Shown: one piece after another, positions 55,508-64,000 of the stretch | Numbering within the stretch: the first letter of the stretch is position 1 | How the letters are laid out: each line of letters opens with the position of its first letter | From: Montanilutibacter psychrotolerans | Lineage (GTDB): Bacteria; Pseudomonadota; Gammaproteobacteria; Xanthomonadales; Xanthomonadaceae | Direction of reading: 5' to 3' | Assembly: GCF_003719825.1 (NCBI RefSeq) | Contig: NZ_RIBS01000006.1 | Coordinates: 112,345 to 176,344 of the forward strand | DNA: 64,000 nucleotides | Notes under the pieces: model-generated | What the model was told of the DNA's origin: nothing | What the model saw: only the letters and a program-made list of their open reading frames with translations | Databases searched by the model: none | Translations under genes and position numbers: made by a program

Positions 55508-56746
55508 TCAGCGCCGCAGGAACGTGTTGGGATTGACCGGCTCGCCGTTGCGGCGCAGTTCGAAATACAGCGCCGGCCGCCCCGCGCCGCCCGAACTGCC
55601 GACGGTGGCGACGGCGTCGCCACGGCTCACCCGGTCGCCGCTGTCGCGCAGCAGGGCGTCGTTATGCGCGTACAGACTCATCGTGCCGCCGCCGTGATCG
55701 ATGATCAGCAACAAGCCGTAGCCGGTCATCCATTGCGCGTAAACGACCCGGCCGTCGGCGACGGCCTTGACCGCCGTACCGGCGCTGGCCGCGATCAGCA
55801 GGCCATCGCTGCTGCGCCCGTCGGGCATGGTGGCGCCGAATCCGGCCAGCAGGCTGCCCGACAGCGGCCAACCCAGGCCACCCACCTGCGGCGCGACGGC
55901 ACTGGCCACGACCGACGCGCGTCGCGGCGTGGTGCGTCCCGATCCGGTCGCGGTCGCGGCCTTGTCGCGCGCGGCATTGCGTGCGGCCGCGGCGCGGCGT
56001 TCGGAGGCCGCGCGCGCGGCCGTGGCACGCAGTTGCGTGAGCAGGCGCTCCAGGCCGGCCGCATCGCGACCCAGCGCGCGCTCGCGGCTGCTGCGGTCCT
56101 GGTAGCGCTCGTCGATCTGCGCAACCAGTGCGGCGCGCGCCTGGCGATCCCGCTCCAGTTGAGACAACCGGTCGCGTTGCTGCACGCGGGCGGCGGCCAG
56201 ACTTGCGCGACTGGCCACGATGTCGCGCTCGAGCGAATCGATCTCGCGCGTCTGTGCCGACAGCGTCGCGATGCGTCGCGCGCGCGCCTGCTGCAGGTAA
56301 CGGTGGTAGACCAGCACGCGACCGGCATCGGCCACGCGGTCCTGTGCCAGCAGCAGTTTCAGCGGCGCGTCGCCGCGCTCGGCATAGGCCGCGCGCAGCA
56401 GGCTGGCCAATTCGGTGCGGCGCGCGGCAATCGACACCTGAAGCTCGCCGCGACGCGCCTGCAGACTGGCCAGCTCAGACGCGCTATTGGCCAGCCGCTG
56501 CTCTGTATCGCGCAGGCTGCGGCTGGATTGCCCCACCTGCTCATCGGCCGCACGCAGTTCACGCGAAGCGCCGCCGCGCTGATCTTCGAGCTTGCGCCGC
56601 TCAACGGCCACGGCCTTGAGTTCGCGCTTGACGCGATCGAGGCGGCGCTCGGCGTCGCGACTGCTCTGCGCGCCGGCCGGCCGCAGCGCCGGCAACGCCA
56701 GCACCGAGGCGATGACGAGCGCAACGGCCAGCGCGCGGCGCGACAT
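55508..56746 (-). CDS. envC: Murein hydrolase activator EnvC
   Basis: Periplasmic activator of amidases at cell division, 412 residues. A signal peptide leads into a long coiled coil (about residues 25-270, Arg/Ala-rich heptads) and a C-terminal LytM domain. That domain is degenerate: the first metal His is missing (GRSSDGLLIAAS) and the later site reads ALYFELRRNG. This is the state of EnvC-type activators rather than of active M23 peptidases. The ATG overlaps the gpmI stop by ATGA. Confidence 0.92.
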   Translation of the reverse strand: MSRRALAVALVIASVLALPALRPAGAQSSRDAERRLDRVKRELKAVAVERRKLEDQRGGASRELRAADEQVGQSSRSLRDTEQRLANSASELASLQARRGELQVSIAARRTELASLLRAAYAERGDAPLKLLLAQDRVADAGRVLVYHRYLQQARARRIATLSAQTREIDSLERDIVASRASLAAARVQQRDRLSQLERDRQARAALVAQIDERYQDRSSRERALGRDAAGLERLLTQLRATAARAASERRAAAARNAARDKAATATGSGRTTPRRASVVASAVAPQVGGLGWPLSGSLLAGFGATMPDGRSSDGLLIAASAGTAVKAVADGRVVYAQWMTGYGLLLIIDHGGGTMSLYAHNDALLRDSGDRVSRGDAVATVGSSGGAGRPALYFELRRNGEPVNPNTFLRR

Positions 56747-58323
56747 CAACCGACGCCGCTTCCGTCGCCGACCGCCGCCAGCAGGCTGGCACCGGTCATG
56801 TCCGACGGCGCCGGCACGCCGAGCAGTTCGAGCACGGTCGGCGCCACGTCACGCAGCGCGCCGCCGGCCCGCAGGCGCGCAGCGCGCGGCCCGCAGTATG
56901 CGAACGGCACCGGGCCGACGGTGTGCGAGGTATGTGGCTGCCCGGTTTCCGGATCGCGCATCATCTCGACGTTGCCATGGTCGGCGGTGACCAGCAGCGC
57001 GCCGCCGCGTTCGCGCACGGCCTCGCGCACCGCGCCGATGGCCACGTCGACCGCCTCGGCGGCCTGGATCGCCGCGGCCAGGATGCCGCTGTGGCCCACC
57101 ATGTCGGGGTTGGCGATGTTGCAGATCGCGACATCGATGTCGCCCGAGCGGATGGCGGCGCACAGCTTGTCGGTGACTTCCGGACAGCTCATTTCCGGCT
57201 GCAGGTCGTAGGTGGCCACCTTCGGACTGGGCACCAGGATACGGCTCTCGCCCGCGTACGGTTCTTCGCGACCGCCGCTGAAGAAGAACGTCACGTGCGC
57301 GTACTTTTCCGTCTCGGCGATGCGCAGCTGGCGCAGGCCGTTCTCGGCGAGGATCTCGCCCAGGGTGTTGCGCAGGTCGTCGGGGGCGAAGGCCACCGAC
57401 GCGGTCAGTCGGCTGTCGTACTCGGTCAGGCAGACGAAACGCGAGAGCTTCGGGCGACGCGCATGGAAGCCGTCGAAATCCGCAGAGACGAACGCCGCGG
57501 TGAGCTGCCGCGCGCGATCGGCGCGGAAGTTCATGTACACCACGGCATCGCCGTCGCGCATCGTCGCACCGTCGTCGACCACGGTCGGCGACACGAACTC
57601 ATCGTTCTCGTTGCGCGCATAGGCATCGTGCAGTGCGGTCATCGCATCGGGCGAGTGGTGCTCGCTGGCGGCTTCGACGATCGCGTCCCAGGCACGGCGT
57701 TGGCGATCCCAGCGGTGGTCGCGGTCCATGGCGTAATAGCGTCCGCTGACGCTGGCGATGCGCGCGTTGCCGACGCGTTCGCACTCGCGCTGCAGCAGTT
57801 CCAGGCTGGGCTGGGCCGATCGCGGCGGCATGTCGCGGCCGTCGAGGAAGGCATGCACCGCCACCTGCGGCACACCTTCGCGACGGGCAAGTTCGAGCAT
57901 TGCGACGATGTGGTTCTCGTGGCTGTGCACGCCACCTGGCGACAACAATCCGAACACATGCAGCGTGCCGCCATTGGCGGCCGTCGCGGCGCACGCGGCG
58001 CGCAGTTCGTCGTTGGCGTAGAAGCTTCCGTCGTCGATCGCCGCATCCACGCGGGTCAGGTCCTGGTAGACGATGCGGCCGGCGCCGAGGTTCATGTGGC
58101 CCACCTCGGAATTGCCCATCTGCCCATCCGGCAGGCCGACATGGCGGCCTTCGGTGTGGATCAGCGTGTGCGGGCACTCGGCCAGCAGACGCTGCCAGTT
58201 CGGCAGGGTGGCCTGGGCCAGCGCGTTGTCGGCGGGATCCTCGCGGTGCCCCCAGCCATCGAGGATCAGCAGGACCACGGGGCCCTGGATGGCGGAAGCG
58301 GATCGATGGGAGGAGGCTGGCAC
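56746..58323 (-). CDS. gpmI: 2,3-bisphosphoglycerate-independent phosphoglycerate mutase
   Basis: Interconverts 3- and 2-phosphoglycerate in glycolysis using two Mn ions. The 525-residue length is normal. LLILDGWGHRED starts the core, QMGNSEVGHMNLGAGR holds the phosphorylated Ser, and VTADHGNVEMM the metal His and Asp. No ATG fits; a GTG at 58321-58323 begins VPASSHRSASAIQGP. It precedes envC and ctp in the transcript. Confidence 0.94.
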   Translation of the reverse strand: MPASSHRSASAIQGPVVLLILDGWGHREDPADNALAQATLPNWQRLLAECPHTLIHTEGRHVGLPDGQMGNSEVGHMNLGAGRIVYQDLTRVDAAIDDGSFYANDELRAACAATAANGGTLHVFGLLSPGGVHSHENHIVAMLELARREGVPQVAVHAFLDGRDMPPRSAQPSLELLQRECERVGNARIASVSGRYYAMDRDHRWDRQRRAWDAIVEAASEHHSPDAMTALHDAYARNENDEFVSPTVVDDGATMRDGDAVVYMNFRADRARQLTAAFVSADFDGFHARRPKLSRFVCLTEYDSRLTASVAFAPDDLRNTLGEILAENGLRQLRIAETEKYAHVTFFFSGGREEPYAGESRILVPSPKVATYDLQPEMSCPEVTDKLCAAIRSGDIDVAICNIANPDMVGHSGILAAAIQAAEAVDVAIGAVREAVRERGGALLVTADHGNVEMMRDPETGQPHTSHTVGPVPFAYCGPRAARLRAGGALRDVAPTVLELLGVPAPSDMTGASLLAAVGDGSGVG

Positions 58324-58508
58324 GTCGTTGGTCCCAATGACTTCGGGCAGGGGCCCGGTGGCTGGAGGGGTGCGATGGTATGGGGCGTGATTGTAGCGAA
58401 GCCGGCCGTCGCGCCCGACTCGCGACACGCAGGTCACGGCGGCACGTTTAAACCCTGCCGCACGAAGCCGCATCCATGAATACACCAGTCCACTGCACGG
58501 GAAATGTC

Positions 58509-59189
58509 ATGCGCCAACCCGCCCATCGTTCGATCTCCCTGTCCCTCGCCATCGCGTTGGCCATCGCCGCGCCGGTCTCGTACGCCTCCGATCAGAACAT
58601 CGACAAGGTCAACGGCAGCATCACCGTCAACGACGGCGAAAGTTACGGCAAGCTCGAAACCGTCAACGGCAGCATCCACATCGGTGCCAACGCGCAGGCT
58701 GAGTCGGCCGAAACGGTCAATGGCAGCATCCGCGTCGGCGCGCGCAGCCGCACGGGCGAGCTGGCCACGGTCAACGGCGGCATCCGCGTGGCGACCGCCG
58801 TCCAAGTCAACGGCAGCCTGGAAACGGTCAACGGCGAGATCTTTGTCGACCGCGGCGGTCGCGTCGGCGGCGACATCGAGACGGTCAACGGCGCAATCGG
58901 CCTGATCGGTACGGAAGTGAACGGCCGCATCGACACCGTCAATGGCGACCTGACCGTCGGCGCCGACTCCCACGTCACCGGCGGCATCCACTACCCCAAG
59001 CCCGATCCGAAGTGGTTTGGCGTCAGCCGCAAGCCGCCGCGCGTGGTGATCGGGCCGAACGCACGCGTCGACGGTCCGCTGGTGTTTGAACGCCCCGTCA
59101 CCCTGTACGTGCACAGCAGCGCCCGCACCGGTGCGATCACCGGCGCGACCGCGCAGCGCTACAGCACCCCGGTGCCGCCCAGCCCGTAA
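58509..59189 (+). CDS. Secreted repeat solenoid protein with VNG repeats
   Basis: A 226-residue exported protein (signal LSLAIALAIAAPVSYAS). About seven tandem repeats of 17-19 residues follow, each starting with VNG and a small or hydrophobic pair, as in ETVNGSIHIGANAQAESA. Strand-forming residues alternate, so a right-handed beta solenoid is likely. The pattern is near that of polymer-forming (bactofilin-like) or DUF4097-like sheets, but I do not recognise a named family. The ATG at 58509 with GGGAAA upstream is preferred over an ATG at 58476. It is divergent from gpmI. Confidence 0.75.
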   Translation: MRQPAHRSISLSLAIALAIAAPVSYASDQNIDKVNGSITVNDGESYGKLETVNGSIHIGANAQAESAETVNGSIRVGARSRTGELATVNGGIRVATAVQVNGSLETVNGEIFVDRGGRVGGDIETVNGAIGLIGTEVNGRIDTVNGDLTVGADSHVTGGIHYPKPDPKWFGVSRKPPRVVIGPNARVDGPLVFERPVTLYVHSSARTGAITGATAQRYSTPVPPSP

Positions 59190-59374
59190 GGGAGGCATGC
59201 GTCGGCGACGGTCCCGGCCGCGCCGACGCCTGGCCGGGATCGCTGCCGAGGCCATCCCACTGCGCATGCAATCGATGCGTAGCCACGACGATGTGTGCGT
59301 TATCGGCGGCGATATCGGCCGTTTGACAGCTTGACGACGGCCAGCCCAGGCGCTCGCCGGATTGTGCCTAGAAT

Positions 59375-59411
59375 GGACCTCCGCCGCCCCGGCGGACCGC
59401 TACGGAGGTCC
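59375..59411 (+). promoter_or_regulatory. Hairpin covering the ribosome site of the M28 peptidase gene
   Basis: A 9-bp perfect stem joins 59375-59383 with 59403-59411. The right arm holds the strong GGAGGTC ribosome site of the ATG at 59413. A -10-like TAGAAT at 59369-59374 would start the transcript inside the left arm, so the structure forms only if transcription begins further upstream. Confidence 0.4.
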
Positions 59412-59412
59412 G

Positions 59413-61152
59413 ATGTCCCGCAAGCCCCTGCTTCCAAGCGCCGCACTGGCCGGTGCCACGCTTGGCGCGCTCCTGCTCGCCGCCTGCAACCAGCCTCCGG
59501 CCGATGCCCCCACCACCGATGCGGCCACGACGGCCAGCACCGCCAGCGGCGGCGCCACCATCAGCGCAGCCGATTTCGCGGCGCACGTGAAGATGCTGGC
59601 GTCCGATGAGTTCGGCGGGCGGGCGCCCGGCAGCGATGGCGAACGCAAGACCATCGACTATCTCAAGTCCGAGTTCGAGCGGATGGGCCTGAAGCCCGGC
59701 AATGGCGACAGCTACTTCCAGACCGTGCCCATGGTCGAAACCACCGCCGCGCCCGCCACGGTGCTCAAGCTCGACGTCAACGGCCAGACGCGCGAGTTGC
59801 GCTTCGGGCCGGACATGGTGGTCGGCACGCGCACCGGCTTGACCGAGGTGAAGATCAGCAACAGCGACCTGGTGTTCGTCGGCTACGGCGTCAACGCGCC
59901 GGAGCTCGGCTGGAACGACTACGCCGGCGTGGACGTCAAGGGCAAAACGGTGGTCATGCTGATCAACGACCCCGGCTTTCACACCAAGGACGCGGCGCTG
60001 TTCGAAGGCAAGCGCATGACCTACTACGGTCGCTGGACGTACAAGTTCGAGGAGGCCGCACGCCAAGGTGCGGCGGCCGCGATCATCGTCCACGACGCGG
60101 ACGGCGCAGCGTACGGATGGCAGGTCGTCGAGAACGGATGGACTGGCCCACAGTTCGACCTGCCCGCCAAGACCGATCCGGAACCGCGCCTGCCGGCACA
60201 GGGCTGGATCACCGGCGACGTCGCACGCAGCCTGTTCGCCGACGTCGGCCAGGACCTCGATGCGCTGTACCGCAGCGCCAGCGTCAAGGGCTTCAAGGCG
60301 ATTCCGCTGAAGGCCAAGCTCACCCTCGACCTCAACAGCACCATCAGCGAGAAGTCGTCCCAGAACGTCATTGCGATGCTGCCCGGCAGCAAGCGCCCGG
60401 ACGAAGCGATCGTGTACATGGCGCACTGGGACCACCTGGGCGACCACGGCCACGACGCCGATGAGCACGGTGCGGCTGCGCCTGCCGGTGAGGACACGAT
60501 CTATAACGGTGCGATCGACAACGCCACCGGCGTGGCCGGCATCCTCGAGATCGCCGAGGCGTTCGCAAAGCAGAACCCCGCGCCGGAGCGCTCGGTGCTG
60601 TTCGCCGCCGTCACGCTGGAAGAGTCGGGGTTGTTGGGCTCCAAGTATTACGTCGCCCATCCCGCCGTGCCGCTGGCCAAGACCATCGCGGTGATCAACC
60701 TCGATGCGATGCCGGTGATCGGCAAGGCCCGCGACATGACGGTGGTCGGTTACGGCAGCTCGGAACTGGAAGACCTGCTCAAGAAGTACGCGCAGGAGCA
60801 GGGCCGGGTGCTGCATGCCGAAGCAACGCCGGAGGATGGCTTCTACTTCCGCTCCGATCACTTCAACTTCGCCAAGGCCGGCGTGCCCGCGCTGTACGCC
60901 AAGGGCGGCGACGACCTGATCGAAGGCGGCACCGACGCCGGCCACAAGGCGCAGATCGACTACCGCGACAACCGCTATCACAAGCCCGGCGACGCGTTCG
61001 ATCCGGCGTGGAAGATGGACGGCGTGGTGCAGGATCTCGAGGCGTTGTACAGCGTCGGTCGCGAGGTTGCCGGTGGCGACTCGCGCCCGAACTGGTACGA
61101 GGGCAACGCGTTCCGCGCCGCCCACGACAAGCTGGTGCAGCCGACGAAGTAG
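59413..61152 (+). CDS. M28-family metallopeptidase, lipoprotein with PA domain
   Basis: Predicted aminopeptidase tethered to the envelope, 579 residues. The lipobox is LLLAAC near residue 25, followed by a Thr/Ala-rich spacer. A protease-associated segment lies between about 150 and 290. The zinc ligands appear in order as MAHWDHLG, GAIDNATG, LEESGLLG, INLDAMP and RYHKPGD. Its start has a strong GGAGG. It is probably single-gene or co-transcribed with the MAPEG gene 110 bases on. Confidence 0.93.
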   Translation: MSRKPLLPSAALAGATLGALLLAACNQPPADAPTTDAATTASTASGGATISAADFAAHVKMLASDEFGGRAPGSDGERKTIDYLKSEFERMGLKPGNGDSYFQTVPMVETTAAPATVLKLDVNGQTRELRFGPDMVVGTRTGLTEVKISNSDLVFVGYGVNAPELGWNDYAGVDVKGKTVVMLINDPGFHTKDAALFEGKRMTYYGRWTYKFEEAARQGAAAAIIVHDADGAAYGWQVVENGWTGPQFDLPAKTDPEPRLPAQGWITGDVARSLFADVGQDLDALYRSASVKGFKAIPLKAKLTLDLNSTISEKSSQNVIAMLPGSKRPDEAIVYMAHWDHLGDHGHDADEHGAAAPAGEDTIYNGAIDNATGVAGILEIAEAFAKQNPAPERSVLFAAVTLEESGLLGSKYYVAHPAVPLAKTIAVINLDAMPVIGKARDMTVVGYGSSELEDLLKKYAQEQGRVLHAEATPEDGFYFRSDHFNFAKAGVPALYAKGGDDLIEGGTDAGHKAQIDYRDNRYHKPGDAFDPAWKMDGVVQDLEALYSVGREVAGGDSRPNWYEGNAFRAAHDKLVQPTK

Positions 61153-61262
61153 CCGTTCGCCAATCATTGCGGCTTCGTGCGACGGCGCCCCACTCAGCAG
61201 AGTCGGGCGCCGTCGCCGTTTTCGGCTAGGCTGTTGCCGCCGCCAACCTCGGGAATCCAACC

Positions 61263-61661
61263 ATGACGCTGTCCACGGCCTACTGGTGTGTGCTGATCGC
61301 CGCTGTGTTGCCCTACCTCTGGGTGGCCGTCGCCAAGGGCGGCGGCGAGCGATACAACAACCGCGACCCACGTGGCTGGCTGGCGCGCCAGGACAACCCG
61401 CGCGTGCACCGCGCCAACGGCGCACAGCTCAACAGCTACGAGGCGTTCGCCCCGTTCGCGGCCGGCGTGGTGCTCGCCCAGATCAGCGGCGTCCCCGCCG
61501 ACCGGATCGCCCTGCTGGCCGTCGCCTTCGTCGTGCTGCGCGTGCTGCACGGCATCTTCTATATCGCCGACAAACACGCGCTGCGCAGCCTGTGCTGGTT
61601 CGCGGCGTTCGCCTGCGTGCTCGCGCTTCTGGCGCAAGCCGCACTGGCGGCCTCGGCGTGA
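61263..61661 (+). CDS. MAPEG-family membrane protein
   Basis: A 132-residue four-helix membrane protein. YWCVLIAAVLPYLWVAVAK starts it and RANGAQLNSYEAFAPFAAGVV holds the conserved Asn/Glu segment of MAPEG proteins. Bacterial short MAPEG members have no proven substrate; glutathione-dependent detoxification is the family theme. It ends 31 bases before the dioxygenase start. Confidence 0.88.
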   Translation: MTLSTAYWCVLIAAVLPYLWVAVAKGGGERYNNRDPRGWLARQDNPRVHRANGAQLNSYEAFAPFAAGVVLAQISGVPADRIALLAVAFVVLRVLHGIFYIADKHALRSLCWFAAFACVLALLAQAALAASA

Positions 61662-61692
61662 TCGAGATCCACGCAAGCCGATGCCGAGGTCC

Positions 61693-62448
61693 ATGAACCC
61701 GATGCCTGCCAACAGCAACGCCGACCATGCTGGCGTTACGCCACTCACCCTGGGCCTGCGCGAGGATGGCTTCGCTTTCGTGCAGGCGGCGGACATGCAC
61801 GCGCTGCTGGCAGCGCACGGGCGACTCGAAGACTGGACGGACTTCGTCGCGAGCTGGAACGAACTGCCGATCGACAACTACCTCGCGGCTGTCGGCCGCC
61901 AGCGTCGACGCCGGCATGCGGTGTATTGCGCGCCCAGTCGAGGCCCCATCACGCGGGCCCCGCACCAGGCGCACTTCCAGACGCTCAACTACAACACGCT
62001 GCAAGGCGACATCGAGCGCTGGTTCGAGCCGGTCGACGCGGCAATCGCCGAGGGGCCGACGCTGTCGACGGTGCTGGGGTTCGCTCGCGACTTCTTCGCG
62101 CCGTTGTCGCCGCAGGTAGCCGCGTGGCACGTCGAGGTGCACCAGTTCCGCATCGAGCCCAGCGCCACACAAGCCGGCGAGCCCACGCCCGAAGGCGTGC
62201 ATCGTGATGGCGTCGACTACGTGCTGGTCCTCCTGGTGGATCGCAAGAACATTCGCAGCGGCACCACCACCATCCACACCCACGACGGTCGAGAGGTCGG
62301 CAGCTTCACCCTGACCGAAGCCCTGGATGCCGCGCTGGTCGACGATGCCCGCGTGTTTCACGGCGTCACCGCGGTCACGCCCGTCGACACCGACGCCCCC
62401 GCCCACCGCGACGTGTTGGTGGTGACCTTCCGCGCGTTGACGGCTTAG
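61693..62448 (+). CDS. 2-oxoglutarate/Fe(II) dioxygenase family protein (BsmA-like)
   Basis: A 251-residue protein of the 2OG-Fe dioxygenase family seen in hydroxylases of free amino acids such as isoleucine 4-hydroxylase. The iron triad is HRDG (His and Asp) near residue 174 and FHGV near residue 220, with an Arg for 2-oxoglutarate in VTFRALT. LREDGFAFV lies at the N-terminus. Three in-frame ATGs lie close together (61681, 61693, 61702); the middle one is a compromise. The substrate is not known. Confidence 0.82.
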   Translation: MNPMPANSNADHAGVTPLTLGLREDGFAFVQAADMHALLAAHGRLEDWTDFVASWNELPIDNYLAAVGRQRRRRHAVYCAPSRGPITRAPHQAHFQTLNYNTLQGDIERWFEPVDAAIAEGPTLSTVLGFARDFFAPLSPQVAAWHVEVHQFRIEPSATQAGEPTPEGVHRDGVDYVLVLLVDRKNIRSGTTTIHTHDGREVGSFTLTEALDAALVDDARVFHGVTAVTPVDTDAPAHRDVLVVTFRALTA

Positions 62449-62512
62449 CGCCGATCCTTCTGCACCTACTGAATAGGCACCTTTGCGCGAAGCTGCCGCA
62501 TGAGGAGCGAAT

Positions 62513-62540
62513 GAAAGACCACCGTTCGCGGTGGTCTTTC
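62513..62540 (+). terminator. Terminator with TTCG tetraloop after the dioxygenase
   Basis: A 12-bp perfect stem (62513-62524 with 62529-62540) closed by the stable TTCG loop. Its core recurs imperfectly at 63089-63109 in the repeat region. Confidence 0.8.
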
Positions 62541-63075
62541 CGTTTGGGGCGTAGGCGGGCTGAAAACCGGGAAGACAAGCGTGACCCGAGGGCCCGCGTC
62601 GCGGTCTATCCGCCGAAGTGCGCGTAGTCGAAGGACCCGGACCAACATCGCTCTCGAAACAATCCAATCATCAGCCAAGACCAGTCGCGGTGCCGCGGCC
62701 CTTCCGTTGGCGCGGTTGTCGCCTTACCGTGCGCTGCCGCTGCGTCGAGTTCGGCAGTCGCACCTTTATTGGTCGAAGTTGCTGCCCTACGGTGGGCCGA
62801 ACTGCCGGGGGCGTCGCGAGGGCGGTGATTCTCTTTCCATTTCGTAGCAGTTGTAGTCCTTCGCAGTTGTGGCATTGCCGGATGCGTGGGGAGCTCGGTG
62901 GTCCCAACTGACACGGCTCGTCGGCGACCCGCGTGAGCAGCTCAGCACATCGCGAACGCGTGGCCCTCCGTCGTTCGCCCTGTCGCGCGCTCAACTCCAG
63001 TGCCTGTGCTGCGCCGCGAAACCGATGTGCTCTTCGCAGGGCCGGCGCTAGAGTTTTATCCGCAGAAGAGCGCTC

Positions 63076-63213
63076 GATCGAGACAGAAGACCGCCGTTCG
63101 CGGTGGTCACGGCTTGTGCAGATGGCTGAGACGCAACGGATTAGACCAACCGCCAATCGACACCTCGGTCTGGCGGATTCTTCGTAGAAGACGCCACGAT
63201 CGAGACAGAAGAC
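63076..63213. repeat. Pair of 16-base direct repeats
   Basis: gatcgagacagaagac at 63076-63091 and again at 63198-63213, 122 bases apart, each followed by a CCGCCGTT/GCCGTT-like stretch; flanking bases also match in part. Confidence 0.6.
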
Positions 63214-63390
63214 GCCGTTGTCCCCTTCCTAACCACGTCCGCCAAGAACTGACCCGACAACCGTCAGCCGTGCGCCAGCGGCCGGATGCCAGTCCGCCAA
63301 TCGCAGGCCTGATCGAAGCAATTCGTTGCAACCCTCCCCGCATGAGAGCCAATCAGCCGGATCAGCCAACCGGCTGATCGCCTGGGCTCG

Positions 63391-63469
63391 CCGGGAGTAT
63401 CCGGACATTGCCGAACGCAGCACCGCCGATACCCGGAGTTTCTCGTAGTAGCGCACAACGATTTGGCCG
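63391..63469. repeat. Diverged direct repeat, copy 1
   Basis: Shares with the second copy the ordered blocks ATCCGGAC, GATGCCGA-like, CACCGCCG and TTTCTCGTAGTAGCGC. The distance between copies is about 235 bases. Confidence 0.65.
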
Positions 63470-63624
63470 TTCCGCAGATTCGAACATTGCCGTTGTGGTG
63501 GTCTCTTGTTTGACTCGGTTGCCGCGGGCGACTGGCCCGATAGCTGTTGCAGCGCCGCGCACGTTCCGGGCGGCATCGCATTACCGGTGGTTTGTGTCGC
63601 CGTCCTTGCTCGTGCTGATTCCTG

Positions 63625-63710
63625 CCGGGCGGCATCCGGACGATGCCGAGCGCGGCACCGCCGCTACGCGGGGTTTCTCGTAGTAGCGCGCACGATCGAT
63701 TCAACCGGCC
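63625..63710. repeat. Diverged direct repeat, copy 2
   Basis: Second copy of the element at 63391-63469, with the same block order and a few small insertions; it begins ccgggcggcatccgga. Confidence 0.65.
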
Positions 63711-63883
63711 CAGTTTCGGGCCGTTCATTCTGCCGTCGCAACGTGTGCTGCGATGCGGCGGGTCTGCGGTTGGATGGCCATTTCAGATCGCAGTTTCCGG
63801 CCGCTAGCCGCAGCAAGTGGCGGCTCGGGACGTCGGACACGCAAACGGCCGCACGTGGGCGGCCGTAGTGGGTTGTTGGATCC

Positions 63884-63922
63884 GGAAAAGACAAAACCCC
63901 CACCTCTTGCGAGGTGGGGGTT
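63884..63922 (-). terminator. Intrinsic terminator of the rRNA operon
   Basis: A 12-bp stem (63895-63906 with 63911-63922) with loop TTGC. On the minus strand it is followed by TTGTCTTTTCC. It lies 13 bases past the 5S 3' end. Confidence 0.92.
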
Positions 63923-63935
63923 GCCTTTCAATAAA

Positions 63936-64000
63936 GCCCCTGGCGATGACCTACTCTTGCATGGCTTAAGCCACACTACCATCGGCGCATGTGCGTTTCA
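63936..64000 (-). rRNA. rrf: 5S ribosomal RNA, 3' part (cut by window edge)
   Basis: The reverse strand ends with the 5S pattern GCCGATGGTAGTGTGG, then CATGCAAGAGTAGGTCATCG and CCAGGGGC. About 65 bases of roughly 115-120 are present; the 5' part, and presumably 23S and 16S, lie beyond base 64000. The exact 3' end is estimated from the end stem. Confidence 0.93.

Larger units (their letters stand above)
62541..63883. repeat. Non-coding mosaic of decayed repeats beside the rRNA operon
   Basis: About 1.35 kb without a convincing gene. Base composition is more mixed than in neighbouring genes. I see three repeat classes. A stretch around 63391-63469 resembles 63625-63710 (shared TTTCTCGTAGTAGCGC and CATCCGGAC-like parts). 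The 16-base gatcgagacagaagac occurs at 63076-63091 and 63198-63213. A hairpin at 63089-63109 copies the 62513 stem. Short frames here on both strands do not look coding. Confidence 0.6.

Noticed and set aside
55508..56746. An inactive M23 peptidase as a possible novelty
   Set aside because: Loss of the metal site is the normal state for EnvC activators, so it is not unusual.
62606..62914. A 102-codon minus-strand frame in the repeat region ending in SGSFDYAHFGG
   Set aside because: The end resembles translations of short intergenic repeats that I have seen elsewhere; low-complexity start, no SD, no family.
63264..63728. Minus-strand frames containing similar peptides ALLRETP twice
   Set aside because: The similarity is caused by the two DNA repeats at 63391 and 63625; the frames are not in a gene-like context.

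Overview
The window is a high-GC chromosomal segment of a gammaproteobacterium of the Xanthomonadaceae/Lysobacteraceae type (Lysobacter or Luteimonas-like). This is judged from the gene families and order (engB next to cytochrome c4 and paired DsbA proteins, large TonB receptors, a short PutA, a DesT-type desaturase operon, rpsU-yqeY-dnaG) and from uniform GC-rich codon use. Apart from the repeat-rich stretch beside the rRNA operon it looks like core chromosome. I found no IS element, prophage, CRISPR array, tRNA or restriction/defence island.

Layout. 0-7.9 kb: 5' part of a glutamate-cysteine ligase gene, an OppA/OppB transporter pair without OppC/D/F, engB, cytochrome c4, two DsbA paralogues (one soluble, one lipoprotein) and an EEP-family hydrolase. 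8-23.5 kb: two TonB-dependent receptors, a TauE exporter, Slt transglycosylase, an NAD(P)-binding protein, a small PH-like protein, CCA-adding enzyme, a secreted Cys-containing protein, a MidA-type methyltransferase overlapping a VanZ-like gene, and a pteridine reductase. 23.5-35 kb: a membrane protein, a GH109-type glycosidase, folK-folB, tsaD divergent from rpsU-yqeY-GNAT-dnaG, an atypical M19 dipeptidase and an S9 peptidase.

35-38 kb holds a lipid desaturation system: a TetR/DesT-like regulator, a ferredoxin-NADPH reductase and a membrane desaturase, with a perfect 24-bp palindromic operator between the regulator and the operon. 38.3-46.5 kb is an aa3 cytochrome c oxidase locus read on the minus strand (coxB, coxA, a 44-codon mini-gene, ctaG, coxC, then surf1, a SCO-like protein, ctaA, ctaB), mostly coupled by ATGA overlaps, with one DUF2909-like gene in opposite orientation. 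47-64 kb: putA with a structured leader, FadL-type porin, rhomboid protease, a DUF1820-type protein, a CHRD protein, the ctp-envC-gpmI row, a secreted solenoid of VNG repeats, an M28 peptidase, a MAPEG protein, a 2OG-Fe dioxygenase, about 1.35 kb of decayed repeats, and the 3' end of a 5S rRNA on the minus strand.

Most functions are standard. The points most worth a second look are the DesT-like operator, the nested hairpin that would hide the putA ribosome site, the metal-poor M19 dipeptidase, the SCO-like protein lacking its expected histidine, the OppC-less transporter followed by an interlocking-stem sequence, the coxA-ctaG mini-gene, and the repeat mosaic beside the rRNA operon.
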